This document shows, in pieces, positions 7,488 to 15,907 of a DNA stretch of 64,000 bases. Below the pieces are notes generated by a model. That model searched no databases. It worked only from the letters and a program-made list of their open reading frames with translations, and was not told the DNA's origin. The stretch is taken from assembly GCA_039024435.1 (NCBI GenBank), contig JBCCQH010000029.1:1-64000 (forward strand), read 5' to 3'. Position 1 is the stretch's first letter, and every line of letters begins with the position of its first letter. This DNA comes from JBCCQH01 sp039024435. Its GTDB lineage: Bacteria > Bacteroidota > Bacteroidia > J057 > JADKCL01. The position numbers and the translations under genes were made by a program.

Positions 7488-9851
7488 ATGGGCCGAATGT
7501 TTTCAATATCCGTGGGACTCATGGTGCTGTTGCTCGTAGCAGCATTTTCGGCACGTGGGCAAGGCAGCGCCCGCTTGTACGGAAAAGTCAGTGATCTGGG
7601 GAGTGGCCGGGGCCTGGCCGGGGTAGTGATCAAGGTTTTCAATGCGGATACCCTCATCGGGACCATCAGTGACTCTTTGGGAAAATACCGGCTGGCAGCA
7701 GTGCCTTTTGGGCGCTACGAAGTGGCATTTTCCCTGTTGGGGTACGGACAAAAGCGGGAGAGCGAACTACTCTTGACCAGCCGTTCCGGGACGGAACTCA
7801 ACGTATTCCTGGAAGAGCAGGCGGTGCAATCGGCCACGGTTCAAATACTCAGTCAGCAGAAGTGGGGGACCCGCAATGAGGCAGCGCTGGTGAGTGGGCG
7901 CTCATTTACGGGGGAAGAATTGAGCCGGGTCGCCGGGGCACTCGACGATCCAGCGCGGGTGGCCGCGCGGTTTCCCGGGGTGATTCCCTCGGCAGATTTT
8001 TCCCGCAATGCGATCAATGTCCGGGGCAATCCCGCGCGCACGGTGCTGTGGCGCCTGGAAGGCATCGATATCTACAATCCCAACCACTTTGGGACTCAGG
8101 AAGGGGCCAGCGGTACGGTAACCCTGTTTTCTCAGCGCTTACTTGCCCGGACTGACTTCTTTTCCGGGGCATTTCCTGCCGATTACGGCAATGCGCTCGG
8201 TTCGGTATTTGATGTTCGCTTCCGCAATGGAAGCCGCGAACAACTGCGGGCTACCTTCCAGTTCAGCGTTTTGGGGATCGACGCAGCCCTCGAAGGCCCC
8301 CTCGGCAAAAATCGAAGGACGACTTTCCTCGCCAATTACCGCTATTCCACCACTGGTCTTGTCGCGGAGATTTTGCCCAATACCGGGATTCCCACCTTTC
8401 AGGATTTTTCTTTCAAGCTGCACCACGAGTTCAAGTCGGGGGGCGAGCTCAACTTTTTTGGGATTGGGGGACGGACCGATTTTGTGGTGAATCCTGTGGC
8501 CGATACTGCCCAGTGGGACTCGCTGATCGCCGCCAATTCCGGTCGGCAAACCCGCTCCTATGCGGGCTCACTGGGTGCGACCTGGACCCACCCGCTGAAC
8601 CGCAAGACCTACTTGAAGTTTGCCATCGTCGGGACCGGGTCCCAGTTCCACAACGACGGGTACGAGCTCGACCGGAGTCTGGTGCGGGATACGATCCGGC
8701 AGGCCCGTACCCGAACCAATCGCTGGTCCACCCACGTTTTTGTCAACCGAAAGTTTGGCGCGGTCCACACTCACCGCACTGGGGTCATGGCCCATCGCAT
8801 GCGGGTAAACTCCTTTATTCGTTTTCCGGTCGGGGTTCCGCGGCGGGTGGACACCGCTTACGTGGCGACCGGAAATTCTTATCTGCTACAGTTTTACTCC
8901 CGTTCCCAGTTTAAAATTGGACAACGGTTGCGCTTCCACGCGGGGGCGCATGCCTTGCATTTTGGTCAGACAGGGGAGTGGAGCCTGGAGCCGCGGGTGG
9001 GCGCCCGCTACCAACTCGACGGATCCCAATTACTGGCGCTCGGCTACGGGTTGCACAGCCAATTGGAACCCCTGTACACCTACCTGGGCCGGGTAGAAAC
9101 AGAACCGGGCAACTGGACCCGGCAGAATGCCGACCTGGAGCTGAGCAAAGCGCACCACTTTGTACTGGGCTATCAGCTCAACTTCAATGAACATTTGCGT
9201 TTCCTGGCCGAAGCCTATTGTCAATTTGTCTACCGCTTGGTGAGCGCGGTGGACCGGCCGGTAAGCCGCCTCGGGGGACGGGATTTTCGCTTTGAAACCT
9301 CTGAACTCATCAATAGGGGTCAGGCGCTGACCTACGGGATTGACTTCAGTCTGGAGCAGACGCTGCACCGCGGCTACTATTTTCTGATCAATGCTTCTCT
9401 GTTGGACGCGAGTTACTGGGATACCCAGAGCCGCCGCTTCCCCTCCCAGTTTGATGTCGGCTACTCCACCAGTCTATCGGTAGGGCGAGAATGGCAGCTC
9501 AAATTGAAGCGAGGCAAGACACGGATCCTGGGGTTAAATATTTCGGGAAATTTCACGGGTCCGCAGCGGTTTACCGGAGTGGATGTCGCGGCCTCCCGGG
9601 CCGAAGGAATTGTCGTACTGGACTATCAGAATCCCAACGGGATGCAGCAGGCCCACTTGCGGATGATTGATCTGGGCGTGACCTACCGGGTGAGTCGGCG
9701 CAAAGTCAATACCCTGCTTACATTTCAACTGAAAAACATTCTGAACCAGAGCATCTTGCTGGGCCAGACCTATGATCAGCAGAAGCAGTTGGTCGGGGGC
9801 TTTTACAGTGCGGGCATCCTGCCGGTGATCGGCTACCGCCTTCAGATTTAA
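7488..9851 (+). CDS. TonB-dependent outer-membrane receptor with carboxypeptidase-regulatory domain
   Basis: The protein of about 787 residues starts with a signal peptide (SVGLMVLLLVAAFSARGQ). It continues with a CarboxypepD_reg-like domain (YGKVSDLGSGRGLAGVVI, residues about 25-110) and a plug domain (VNVRGNPARTVLWRLEGIDI context, then FFSGAFPADYGNALGS). A long beta-barrel region follows, ending GYRLQI. It should import a large substrate across the outer membrane; the ligand cannot be told and no SusD partner is adjacent. The frame can start at TTG 7479; ATG 7488 is preferred because it gives a basic n-region, and ATG 7497 is also possible. Confidence 0.85.
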   Translation: MGRMFSISVGLMVLLLVAAFSARGQGSARLYGKVSDLGSGRGLAGVVIKVFNADTLIGTISDSLGKYRLAAVPFGRYEVAFSLLGYGQKRESELLLTSRSGTELNVFLEEQAVQSATVQILSQQKWGTRNEAALVSGRSFTGEELSRVAGALDDPARVAARFPGVIPSADFSRNAINVRGNPARTVLWRLEGIDIYNPNHFGTQEGASGTVTLFSQRLLARTDFFSGAFPADYGNALGSVFDVRFRNGSREQLRATFQFSVLGIDAALEGPLGKNRRTTFLANYRYSTTGLVAEILPNTGIPTFQDFSFKLHHEFKSGGELNFFGIGGRTDFVVNPVADTAQWDSLIAANSGRQTRSYAGSLGATWTHPLNRKTYLKFAIVGTGSQFHNDGYELDRSLVRDTIRQARTRTNRWSTHVFVNRKFGAVHTHRTGVMAHRMRVNSFIRFPVGVPRRVDTAYVATGNSYLLQFYSRSQFKIGQRLRFHAGAHALHFGQTGEWSLEPRVGARYQLDGSQLLALGYGLHSQLEPLYTYLGRVETEPGNWTRQNADLELSKAHHFVLGYQLNFNEHLRFLAEAYCQFVYRLVSAVDRPVSRLGGRDFRFETSELINRGQALTYGIDFSLEQTLHRGYYFLINASLLDASYWDTQSRRFPSQFDVGYSTSLSVGREWQLKLKRGKTRILGLNISGNFTGPQRFTGVDVAASRAEGIVVLDYQNPNGMQQAHLRMIDLGVTYRVSRRKVNTLLTFQLKNILNQSILLGQTYDQQKQLVGGFYSAGILPVIGYRLQI

Positions 9852-9914
9852 GTGGTGGCAAAGTTCCGGACAAGCATATATTTTACGCTTTGTTGCAGCG
9901 AGTCCCTTGACCCA

Positions 9915-9990
9915 GGATCGCACCCCAAACTTTAAAATGAGTTTTGATCGACCAAAAAAACTGCAATTACAAATTTTACTCTTCAATTTG
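9915..9990 (+). repeat. MITE-like repeat, short decayed remnant
   Basis: TTTAAAATGAGTTTTGATCG, ACCAAAAAAACTGCAATTAC and AAATTTTACTCTTCAATTT correspond to the 3' half of the MITE consensus. The 5' half is not recognisable. The remnant lies upstream of the hemoglobin gene and creates a false N-terminal extension of its reading frame. Confidence 0.42.
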
Positions 9991-10072
9991 TGCGGACATG
10001 CGACTTGATTTTCGCCCAGTCATGTTTGATGTCCGGGGCGTATGTTTTAGCTTGTCGGCAGAACCGTGTCCT

Positions 10073-10465
10073 ATGGAAAAACCCGACCTTGCCGCCCGGG
10101 CGGACATTGAGCAGATGGTGGATGCCTTTTACGCAAAGGTCCGCATCGATCCCCTCTTGGGAGGAATTTTCAATGGCGCGGTTCAGGACCGTTGGCCGGA
10201 GCACCTGAAAAAGATGTATCGCTTTTGGGAGACGGTGCTGCTGGGCAAGCACAGCTATGCGGGGCGCCCGTTCCGGCCGCACCGAGATTTACCGGTGGGA
10301 GAAGCCCACTTTAATCGCTGGAAAGGGCTATTTATCGAGACCGTTGACCATTATTTTGCCGGCGACAAGGCCGAGGAAGCGAAGCGGCGAGCCGAATTGA
10401 TGGCCGGGTTGTTCCGCAGCAAAATCGAATTTTTCCGGAACCAGGGGTCGAAAGCCATTCAATGA
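10073..10465 (+). CDS. Group III truncated hemoglobin
   Basis: The 130-residue protein has the group III pattern RPFRPHRDLPVGEAHFNRW, with His79 as the likely proximal heme ligand, followed by ETVDHYFAGDKAEEAKRRAE. Such globins bind O2 or NO in the cytoplasm, and some help with nitrosative stress or electron transfer. ATG 10073 gives the standard family length; the frame continues upstream to 9944, but that part is repeat DNA with no globin homology. Confidence 0.9.
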   Translation: MEKPDLAARADIEQMVDAFYAKVRIDPLLGGIFNGAVQDRWPEHLKKMYRFWETVLLGKHSYAGRPFRPHRDLPVGEAHFNRWKGLFIETVDHYFAGDKAEEAKRRAELMAGLFRSKIEFFRNQGSKAIQ

Positions 10466-10641
10466 GCGGCCTGGCGGTCGGGGAGGATTCCGTTGGGTAT
10501 ATTGGGCAGCAATGGCCGAATTTTATCCCAAACGCCGGTTCCCTTTCCGCCAATTGTTCCCGTACATAGTGCACCAGAAGTTAACCGTAGCCTTTGCCCA
10601 AGTGCAGCAAAAGGCGCCCGAAAGCACCTTCGGCTGTCTCA

Positions 10642-10802
10642 GAGGCAGTTTAAAATTGGTTTGTGAAATTTGCTCCCACCGATTTTTTTGTCCATCGAAG
10701 CTCATTTTGGAGTCGATAGCCACACTAGGGGCGAGAAAATAGCGGAAGAGGGGCGGAAAAAGAATCCCTAGCAAAATCGCAGGCTTAAACTTAAACAGCC
10801 TC
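10642..10802 (-). repeat. MITE-like interspersed repeat, copy 2
   Basis: Read on the minus strand, this 161-bp element begins GAGGCTGTTTAAGTTTA and ends with the near-inverse AATTTTAAACTGCCTC. These are imperfect terminal inverted repeats of about 16 bp. The interior has TTTTTCCGCCCCTCTTCCG, CTATTTTCTCGCCCC and CCAAAATGAGCTTCGATGG, as in copies 145, 34175 and 52814. It fills the gap between the convergent hemoglobin and GH25 genes. The stretch 10466-10641 holds nothing else that I can identify. Confidence 0.85.
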
Positions 10803-10817
10803 TCAATACTTTGCGGA

Positions 10818-11489
10818 CTACACCACGAAGTCAGGACGCCGGGTATAAGAATTGGCGATGAATTCGATCAACTCGGATCGGGTGCCGGGGAAGTAGTCCA
10901 CATCAGTGCGGATGCCCGCGATGTTGCGGGTGCCGTACTGCCAGAACTTCCAGCCCGTGTGCGACCAAGCCGGAGGTACGGGTGGGAAGGAGCGCGTACG
11001 AGGATCGGCGATCCACAGCGGATAGTTGGCAAATTGTTCCGCATCCAAGTACCGGCGCCCGACATCGAGATTGGTGTAGATGATCGGAGTCCGGTTGAAG
11101 TGGGCCTGCATGCGTTCGAGCAATTCCAGGATTTGCCGCTGGAAGCCCACAACCGAATTTTCGGTGTCAAAGCTTCGTTCCTCAATGTCCAGGACGGGTG
11201 GGAGATCATTGCTTTCCAGCGTTTTGATCATCGAGGTGAAATTTTCCATCTGCTGGGCCGCGGTATCTCCCGTGTAAAAGAAGTGGTAGGGTCCCCGCAG
11301 CAACCCCTTTTCCTGGGCCAGGCGCCAGTTGGCGTTGAAGTTCCGGTCTTGTATCGTATGTCCGCCCGATGCCTTGATGAAAACAAAGGTCAAATTATCC
11401 TGTCCCGGATTGAGGCGATTCAGCAAGTTGCCTTGGTCGTGCGAAATATCCATTCCGGCACAAAAATCATAAGAAGTAAACATAATCAT
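10818..11489 (-). CDS. Glycoside hydrolase family 25 lysozyme
   Basis: The 223-residue protein has the GH25 barrel features: AGMDISHDQG near the N-terminus with the conserved Asp, FVFIKASGG, GPYHFFYTGD, the catalytic-type PPVLDIEE and PIIYTNLDVGRRYLD. Family members cleave the beta-1,4 bond between N-acetylmuramic acid and N-acetylglucosamine in peptidoglycan. No signal peptide is visible, so the route to the wall is unclear. The start could be ATG 11489 or 11483. Confidence 0.9.
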   Translation of the reverse strand: MIMFTSYDFCAGMDISHDQGNLLNRLNPGQDNLTFVFIKASGGHTIQDRNFNANWRLAQEKGLLRGPYHFFYTGDTAAQQMENFTSMIKTLESNDLPPVLDIEERSFDTENSVVGFQRQILELLERMQAHFNRTPIIYTNLDVGRRYLDAEQFANYPLWIADPRTRSFPPVPPAWSHTGWKFWQYGTRNIAGIRTDVDYFPGTRSELIEFIANSYTRRPDFVV

Positions 11490-11648
11490 GAGGTTAAGTG
11501 AGCCTATTCCTCATCAATATGGCCCCCTTTACCTCCGAATCCGATCACATTTTTCGGCAAAAGTAAACGGGAGAATTTGCCATTTTTCATGGGGGGAGAC
11601 CCAATTTTCATTGGGATGCACGCGACGCTGCAAGGCCAGCCAGGACAA

Positions 11649-11656
11649 TTAAAAAT
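11649..11656. repeat. Target site duplication, left
   Basis: TTAAAAAT lies immediately outside the left terminal inverted repeat and is repeated exactly at 17706-17713 outside the right one. Eight base pairs is the duplication length known for IS1595-family transposition. Confidence 0.85.
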
Positions 11657-11712
11657 GATAACTATACCCTAAGACAAGTACCCTCTAAACGGCTCAGCTA
11701 TGGGGTATAACT

Positions 11713-12459
11713 CTATTTCTTCGACAGGATTATTGTTTCAGCCTCCACTATTCCGGTGGGAGAGATATGGCAGTTGCCATCGCTCTTTAATTCGATAAAA
11801 CGTTCCTTGTGTAGTTTTTGGAGTATTTTCAAGAAGTTGGTTTTGTTTTTGTATTCGATAATTGACCGAAGATCACTTTCATTTCTTGGACTATCATGGA
11901 ATAAAAGAATAAGAACCTGATTTCTTGCCGAAATTTTTGTGTCCAAAATCCTTGTGAGGTCGGTATCCTTCCAGATCATTTCAATTTGCCTTTCAACAGT
12001 TTCATCTATGATTTTCTGTGTTTGAGGAATAGTTAAACTAGATTTCAACCTAACTATTTCGGAAAGAACCCATTTCACAGTATAAAGAATGTAGGTTGAA
12101 TCCATCTCATTAGGAGAAATATCCTTGATGTGTCCAACCCCACGTTTGTTCCTTATGTTGTAGATAGACTTTAATGCTCTGGGAATAAGCATCCTAAAGG
12201 ATTCATGGCCCGTAGCATTTTCGTAACTCTTTATTACGGTGTCTGAAAAATTGCTGAGTTTTCCACTGAAAGGAGTAAAACTCCCAGTCAATTCCAATTC
12301 GAGAATTCTTCGAACAGCTTCCACAAAATGACCAGCATCTAATTCACTTGGTTTCCACTTTTTGACCACAAAATTTTCTTCAATGGTCCTATAAGCATCG
12401 AGGACTTTTTGTGCAATCTCAGTACCGTAGGCTGATTCCAATATGGCAAACGCACTCAT
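11713..12459 (-). CDS. HEPN-like protein with C-terminal winged helix
   Basis: This 248-residue protein is not one I can name. Residues about 30-160 look helical and contain NIRNKRGVGHI, with R103-N104 and H110. This fits the Rx4-6H motif, with a polar residue after the Arg, of HEPN ribonuclease domains. Residues about 175-245 (NQVLILLFHDSPRNESDLRS, KILQKLHKERFIELKSDGNC) look like a winged-helix DNA-binding fold. HEPN proteins often act as RNA-cutting effectors in abortive infection or toxin systems; that role here is inference. It is the second gene of a pair, its ATG overlapping the previous stop by 4 bases (12456-12459). Confidence 0.65.
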   Translation of the reverse strand: MSAFAILESAYGTEIAQKVLDAYRTIEENFVVKKWKPSELDAGHFVEAVRRILELELTGSFTPFSGKLSNFSDTVIKSYENATGHESFRMLIPRALKSIYNIRNKRGVGHIKDISPNEMDSTYILYTVKWVLSEIVRLKSSLTIPQTQKIIDETVERQIEMIWKDTDLTRILDTKISARNQVLILLFHDSPRNESDLRSIIEYKNKTNFLKILQKLHKERFIELKSDGNCHISPTGIVEAETIILSKK

Positions 12460-13037
12460 TCTTCAAAGTTTTTCAACAATTCATCAACTAGGGCTTTGGA
12501 GGCCGTTTCTCCAACTCTTGTCAGCTTTAATGTTTGTTTACTACTACCAGATTTCCCCTTAATAATATAATTTTTGGGATCACCCTTTTTGATTGAACTA
12601 GCAAAATTTCCAGTATCCAAAAAGCCGTGGTGTTTGCAAACTGCTCTAATCTCTGAAATGGAAACATCCTTAATGCCCTTTTGTAGATTCGCAAACGCAT
12701 AGATCAATGCTGCATTTTGAGTTTTCTCAACTTTATTCTTGCCCGGAATTTCCACGACAATTCGAATTCTATCCTCGTCATCATCGTCAACGAAAATATG
12801 ATCATATTGATCAAGTCCATTTTCCGTATGAGTAGTTTCAGTAACTATCGCTGGATTTTCTGTTCCTTTTGCAGGTTTCTCATTTTTTGGTTTAACAGGC
12901 AAAACAGGTGCTTTTTCAAGCCTTTTCTCAATCAAGCCTTGTAATTTATCAAATTGTTTGTCAACAAAACCTTCTGATCCAGAGATTTCGAACTTTCCTT
13001 CACTTAGGGAGATTTTAATTCTTGCTTCGTTATCCAT
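12456..13037 (-). CDS. Unknown protein partnered with HEPN-like gene
   Basis: The 193-residue protein begins ARIKISLSEGKFEISGSEGF, a short beta-hairpin plus helix module (residues about 4-40). I associate this module with uncharacterised proteins found in archaea and bacteria. A Lys/Pro/Glu-rich linker follows, then an acidic VDDDDED stretch (about 88-94). The C-terminal domain (about 105-193: NAALIYAFANLQKGIKDVSI, then LTRVGETASKALVDELLKN) looks like a winged helix. It may sense a signal and control the downstream HEPN protein (inference). A TACCTTTG box (minus strand, 13053-13060) lies 15 bases upstream of the ATG and fits the Bacteroidota -7 element. Confidence 0.6.
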   Translation of the reverse strand: MDNEARIKISLSEGKFEISGSEGFVDKQFDKLQGLIEKRLEKAPVLPVKPKNEKPAKGTENPAIVTETTHTENGLDQYDHIFVDDDDEDRIRIVVEIPGKNKVEKTQNAALIYAFANLQKGIKDVSISEIRAVCKHHGFLDTGNFASSIKKGDPKNYIIKGKSGSSKQTLKLTRVGETASKALVDELLKNFEE

Positions 13038-13052
13038 ATCTTAATATTTACA

Positions 13053-13060
13053 CAAAGGTA
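13053..13060 (-). promoter_or_regulatory. Possible promoter -7 box of the HEPN operon
   Basis: TACCTTTG on the minus strand fits TAnnTTTG of the Bacteroidota primary sigma factor. It is placed so that transcription would start a few bases before ATG 13037. No clear TTTG -33 box is present at 17-19 bases, so the assignment is partial. Confidence 0.35.
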
Positions 13061-13119
13061 GAAACATTGATCGAAATATGGATAGGCTTTATTCACATTC
13101 TGACAAATTTTCCCCAAAA

Positions 13120-13983
13120 TCACAATCTGCTTAGAATTTCCTCAAACATCTGGCATCCGTTCCGGTGATTGTGCCTGAAATCGAATTCATTCAGATAGTT
13201 TTGTAAATGTTTGGGTGCAACCCATGTATGTGTTCCAAAGATGGATTTCTTCAAATTTGACCAATATCCTTCAATCCCATTAGTGTAGGCATCCTCTTGC
13301 GCCCATTGATATTTCGAGTGAATAACAGTCTTGTGATTATACCCTTCTTGGCCTAGAGAGTTATATCCCTTGTACTCATCACTATTGACCGTACTTCCGG
13401 CCTCAATCGAGTCTTTAATTAAAGGAAGTAGTGTCTCCTTTTTCCTGTTCTCAACTGGCATGGTCTTGACCTTCCCGCCTCTTTCCATCATCCCAAATAG
13501 GCAGGTTTTCTTTTCAGCACCCCATCCTCGTTTGCCGCCTTTGGCTTTTCCCCCAATAAGGGATTCGTCAATCTCGATAATCCCAGAGAGGCTGACTTCT
13601 TCCTTGTCATTCATCAATTCCCGAATCTTGTGACCCATTCGCCATGCCGTTTTGTAGGTGACACCTAACTTCCTCTGGAGTTCTTTCGCACTGATTCCAT
13701 TCTTGGTAGTGGAGAATTCATAGATCGCATAGAACCAAAGAGTAAGGGGTGTGGTCGATCTTTCCATCACCGTCCCGGAGAGAGGGTATAAATGGTGGCC
13801 GCATTGTTGACAGGCGTAGCATTTCCTTTTCTTCACCCGATGGAACTTCGTTTTAGCTGCACAGGATGGACAAAACTCCTCTTTCCCATATCTCTGCTGG
13901 AAAATCACATCGAGGCAAACATCATCATTCGGGAATCTTAGCATGAACTCTCTGATGGTAAATTTCTCTTGCTCTTTCATCAT
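13120..13983 (-). CDS. IS1595-family (ISXO2-like) transposase 1
   Basis: The 287-residue protein has an N-terminal zinc ribbon (CPSC at 38-41, CQQC at 58-61) and a helix-turn-helix-like region (KLGVTYKTAWRMGHKIRELM). The catalytic core contains EIDES, VNSDEYKGYNSL and NGIEGYWSNLKKSI, in keeping with the DDNK-type core of this family. The C-terminal HLQNYLNEFDFRHNHR is typical. It appears intact and would cut and rejoin element ends. It is roughly half identical (by eye) to the transposase at 14629-15531, so they are not recent copies. Confidence 0.92.
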   Translation of the reverse strand: MMKEQEKFTIREFMLRFPNDDVCLDVIFQQRYGKEEFCPSCAAKTKFHRVKKRKCYACQQCGHHLYPLSGTVMERSTTPLTLWFYAIYEFSTTKNGISAKELQRKLGVTYKTAWRMGHKIRELMNDKEEVSLSGIIEIDESLIGGKAKGGKRGWGAEKKTCLFGMMERGGKVKTMPVENRKKETLLPLIKDSIEAGSTVNSDEYKGYNSLGQEGYNHKTVIHSKYQWAQEDAYTNGIEGYWSNLKKSIFGTHTWVAPKHLQNYLNEFDFRHNHRNGCQMFEEILSRL

Positions 13984-14014
13984 CTTTTCTCTTTACCTAC
14001 AAGAAAAGCATGGC

Positions 14015-14035
14015 CTTTGACACATCATGTCAAAG
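14015..14035. promoter_or_regulatory. Palindrome upstream of transposase 1
   Basis: CTTTGACA and TGTCAAAG form a perfect 8-bp inverted repeat around CATCA, 32 bases upstream of the transposase 1 start, in the divergent space before the gene at 14145. It may be an operator or an RNA hairpin. Confidence 0.4.
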
Positions 14036-14144
14036 AAAAGAACAGCCTTTAATAGGTGTGGAAAAGGCTGAATATGAAGGACTTGTACTGAATTTCAGAA
14101 AATTTTAGATTCGCAGATTTTTTGAATTCACTAATCTGAAAATC

Positions 14145-14348
14145 ATGGTCAAGATCAAGAAGAATGAAATCGTCATCAGGATAAAAACGGACACACCAGA
14201 AGAAACCCTGACCGCCTATCGGGAAGCAATCATTGACTTTATTGGCTCTTTATTCTCATGGATGGAGAGACCGGAAATTTTCGAATCGGAGAAAAGGGCC
14301 GTGATGGAATTGCTGGAACTTCTGAAAGAAATGATGCAAGAATCCTGA
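14145..14348 (+). CDS. Small hypothetical protein
   Basis: This 67-residue protein (VKIKKNEIVIRIKTDTPEET, then a helical C-terminal half) matches no family I know. It starts with a lysine/isoleucine-rich beta-like segment and ends with two probable amphipathic helices. It is transposon cargo, 33 bp upstream of the next small gene on the same strand. Confidence 0.5.
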   Translation: MVKIKKNEIVIRIKTDTPEETLTAYREAIIDFIGSLFSWMERPEIFESEKRAVMELLELLKEMMQES

Positions 14349-14381
14349 AACCGACATTGAGTTTGCTTGGATATTCTCTTT

Positions 14382-14675
14382 ATGGCAAAGTTGAAAGAGA
14401 AGTATGACTTCAACGCTCTGGTCTCAGAGGAAGAACTGGCTTTAAGACTTGAAGCTGGCCTAGCAGTTTCTAAATTGGAGAACCATCAAACTTTTCATTT
14501 CAAAATGTCTGATGAATTCAAAGATGGAATGACTTGGAAAGAATATTGGGCACATCAGGAAAAGCGATTTAGAGAACGCTTCGAAACGAAAAGGAAATCA
14601 ATAATTGCGGGTATAGCTGTTAGGAGAATCAAAGAAAATCCTGAGATTGCTGAAAAACATAGGCTGGCGAAGTAG
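14382..14675 (+). CDS. Small hypothetical protein
   Basis: The protein is 97 residues from ATG 14382 (AKLKEKYDFNALVSEEELAL), highly charged and mostly helical, with a WKEYWAHQEKRFRERFETKR stretch. A TTG at 14367 would add five residues. Its 3' end overlaps the 3' end of transposase 2 on the other strand by 47 bp, so either this gene or the transposase tail may have been altered by insertion. Function unknown. Confidence 0.45.
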   Translation: MAKLKEKYDFNALVSEEELALRLEAGLAVSKLENHQTFHFKMSDEFKDGMTWKEYWAHQEKRFRERFETKRKSIIAGIAVRRIKENPEIAEKHRLAK

Positions 14676-15531
14676 AGTCGATCCTTCCCAAAATATCAAG
14701 AAAGATATTTCTATCCTCCTTCTTTCGATTGTGGCGAAATGCAACCTCATTTGCATAATTCTGCGCCCACCTTCTGCTGATGTATCTATGGGTATAGGTT
14801 AACGCTTTGAATCTTGACCATAGGTTCTCTATGGTATTGCTGTAAACTTCTCCTTTCCGCCATTGTCTTGCCTTATGGTTGACTGCGCCGTGAACATATC
14901 CATGATTGACTACTTTCTTAACTGCTGCGTCATCATCTCCATAGATTTTGCTTTTTTCCTTTACCCTTGAAAGAATAATAGGAAGAAGAGTCTTCGCATC
15001 CCATTTCTCTGTATAGTAGATTAGGCAATTACCACCCCTCTCAATCATACCGAAAAAGCAGAGTTTATGTTTCTCATCAAGCGTTAAACCGATCTTTCGG
15101 GTCTTCCCACCCCAAAATGTTTCATCCACCTCAACTATTCCAGATAAAAGGAATTCAGCATCTTCATTCATCAATTCCCGGATTTTATGCCCCATGCGCC
15201 AAGCGGTTTTGTAGGTTACCCCGGTCTGCCTTTGGATGTATTTGGCTGTCACACCTTGCTTGGAGAGATGAAATTCCAAAATTACCTCAAACCAATCCAG
15301 CAAATCAGTTTGGCTTCCTTCGAATATGGTACCCTTGGTTGGGTAAATTTGATGGGCACATTTTTGGCATGAATAGCATTTTCTCCTTCGAACTCGATGA
15401 TATTTTTGTTGCGCATTGCATCCGGGACACTTCGGTCTTTCTCCATAAAGTTTCTGAAAAAGGAAATCCAGGCAAGCATCATTGCTTGGAAACATCTTTC
15501 TGAAATCTTTTCTGGCGAAGCTTTTGGCCAT
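14629..15531 (-). CDS. IS1595-family (ISXO2-like) transposase 2
   Basis: The 300-residue protein shares the family layout: zinc ribbon CPGC/CQKC, VTYKTAWRMGHKIRELMNED, EVDETFWGGK, YGDDDAAVKKVVNHGY and NTIENLWSRFKALTYTHRYI, ending ANEVAFRHNRKKEDRNIFLD. About 13 residues after ILGRIDS have no counterpart in transposase 1 and overlap the convergent gene, perhaps read-through past an old end. It may be nested within the larger element, but I could not find separate inverted repeats for it. Confidence 0.9.
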   Translation of the reverse strand: MAKSFARKDFRKMFPSNDACLDFLFQKLYGERPKCPGCNAQQKYHRVRRRKCYSCQKCAHQIYPTKGTIFEGSQTDLLDWFEVILEFHLSKQGVTAKYIQRQTGVTYKTAWRMGHKIRELMNEDAEFLLSGIVEVDETFWGGKTRKIGLTLDEKHKLCFFGMIERGGNCLIYYTEKWDAKTLLPIILSRVKEKSKIYGDDDAAVKKVVNHGYVHGAVNHKARQWRKGEVYSNTIENLWSRFKALTYTHRYISRRWAQNYANEVAFRHNRKKEDRNIFLDILGRIDSTSPAYVFQQSQDFL

Positions 15532-15533
15532 TT

Positions 15534-15565
15534 ATGCTCTGGCAGTTCATTAGGAACTGGAGCAT
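15534..15565. promoter_or_regulatory. Palindrome upstream of transposase 2
   Basis: ATGCTC/GAGCAT and, inside it, AGTTC/GAACT around ATTAG form an interrupted hairpin directly upstream of the transposase 2 start codon. It may be an operator or a translation-control hairpin for the transposase. Confidence 0.4.
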
Positions 15566-15646
15566 AGTGAGGGGGGTAACAAGGGTGAGGTTTCACATTT
15601 TGGCGAACCCCTAAACAAAACTCACTGATAATCAGATAAATAAGCT

Positions 15647-15907
15647 ATGGAGGTCAATAAGCTACCAGATAGAATTCCACTCTTTGAGGACTTCACAAAG
15701 AAAAGGGATAAGCCAACCCGAAATTTCAATGTGGGTGATCGGGTCAGGATTATTGGGAAAGGTTCATCAGACAACCTCACAGGTAAAAAAGGGAAAGTAA
15801 CAGGGATTAATGAGCAGGAAGGAAAGGCCGATATCGTAGGCGATAAAGGGAATAAATTTCTTGGGGTTTCCTACGACCGGATCAGGAAATGTGAAACCAC
15901 AGAATGA
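15647..15907 (+). CDS. Small KOW/SH3-like hypothetical protein
   Basis: The 86-residue protein contains FNVGDRVRIIGKGSSDNLTG followed by KKGKVTGINEQ and FLGVSYDRIRKC. This resembles a KOW or small SH3-like barrel as found in nucleic-acid binding proteins and some nitrile-hydratase-like domains. The function is unknown. A 12-base inverted pair (GGTTTCACATTT at 15589 and its complement at 15887) brackets the gene. Confidence 0.5.
   Translation: MEVNKLPDRIPLFEDFTKKRDKPTRNFNVGDRVRIIGKGSSDNLTGKKGKVTGINEQEGKADIVGDKGNKFLGVSYDRIRKCETTE

Noticed and set aside
9944..10072. N-terminal extension of the hemoglobin frame
   Set aside because: The extra 43 codons are repeat remnant; the globin family starts at 10073.
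10512..10742. Small plus-strand frame downstream of the hemoglobin gene
   Set aside because: Most of it is inside a MITE copy, and the same false frame appears at other copies.
15589..15898. Nested IS ends formed by GGTTTCACATTT and its complement
   Set aside because: The pair is only 12 bases, flanks a small gene rather than a transposase, and has no target duplication.
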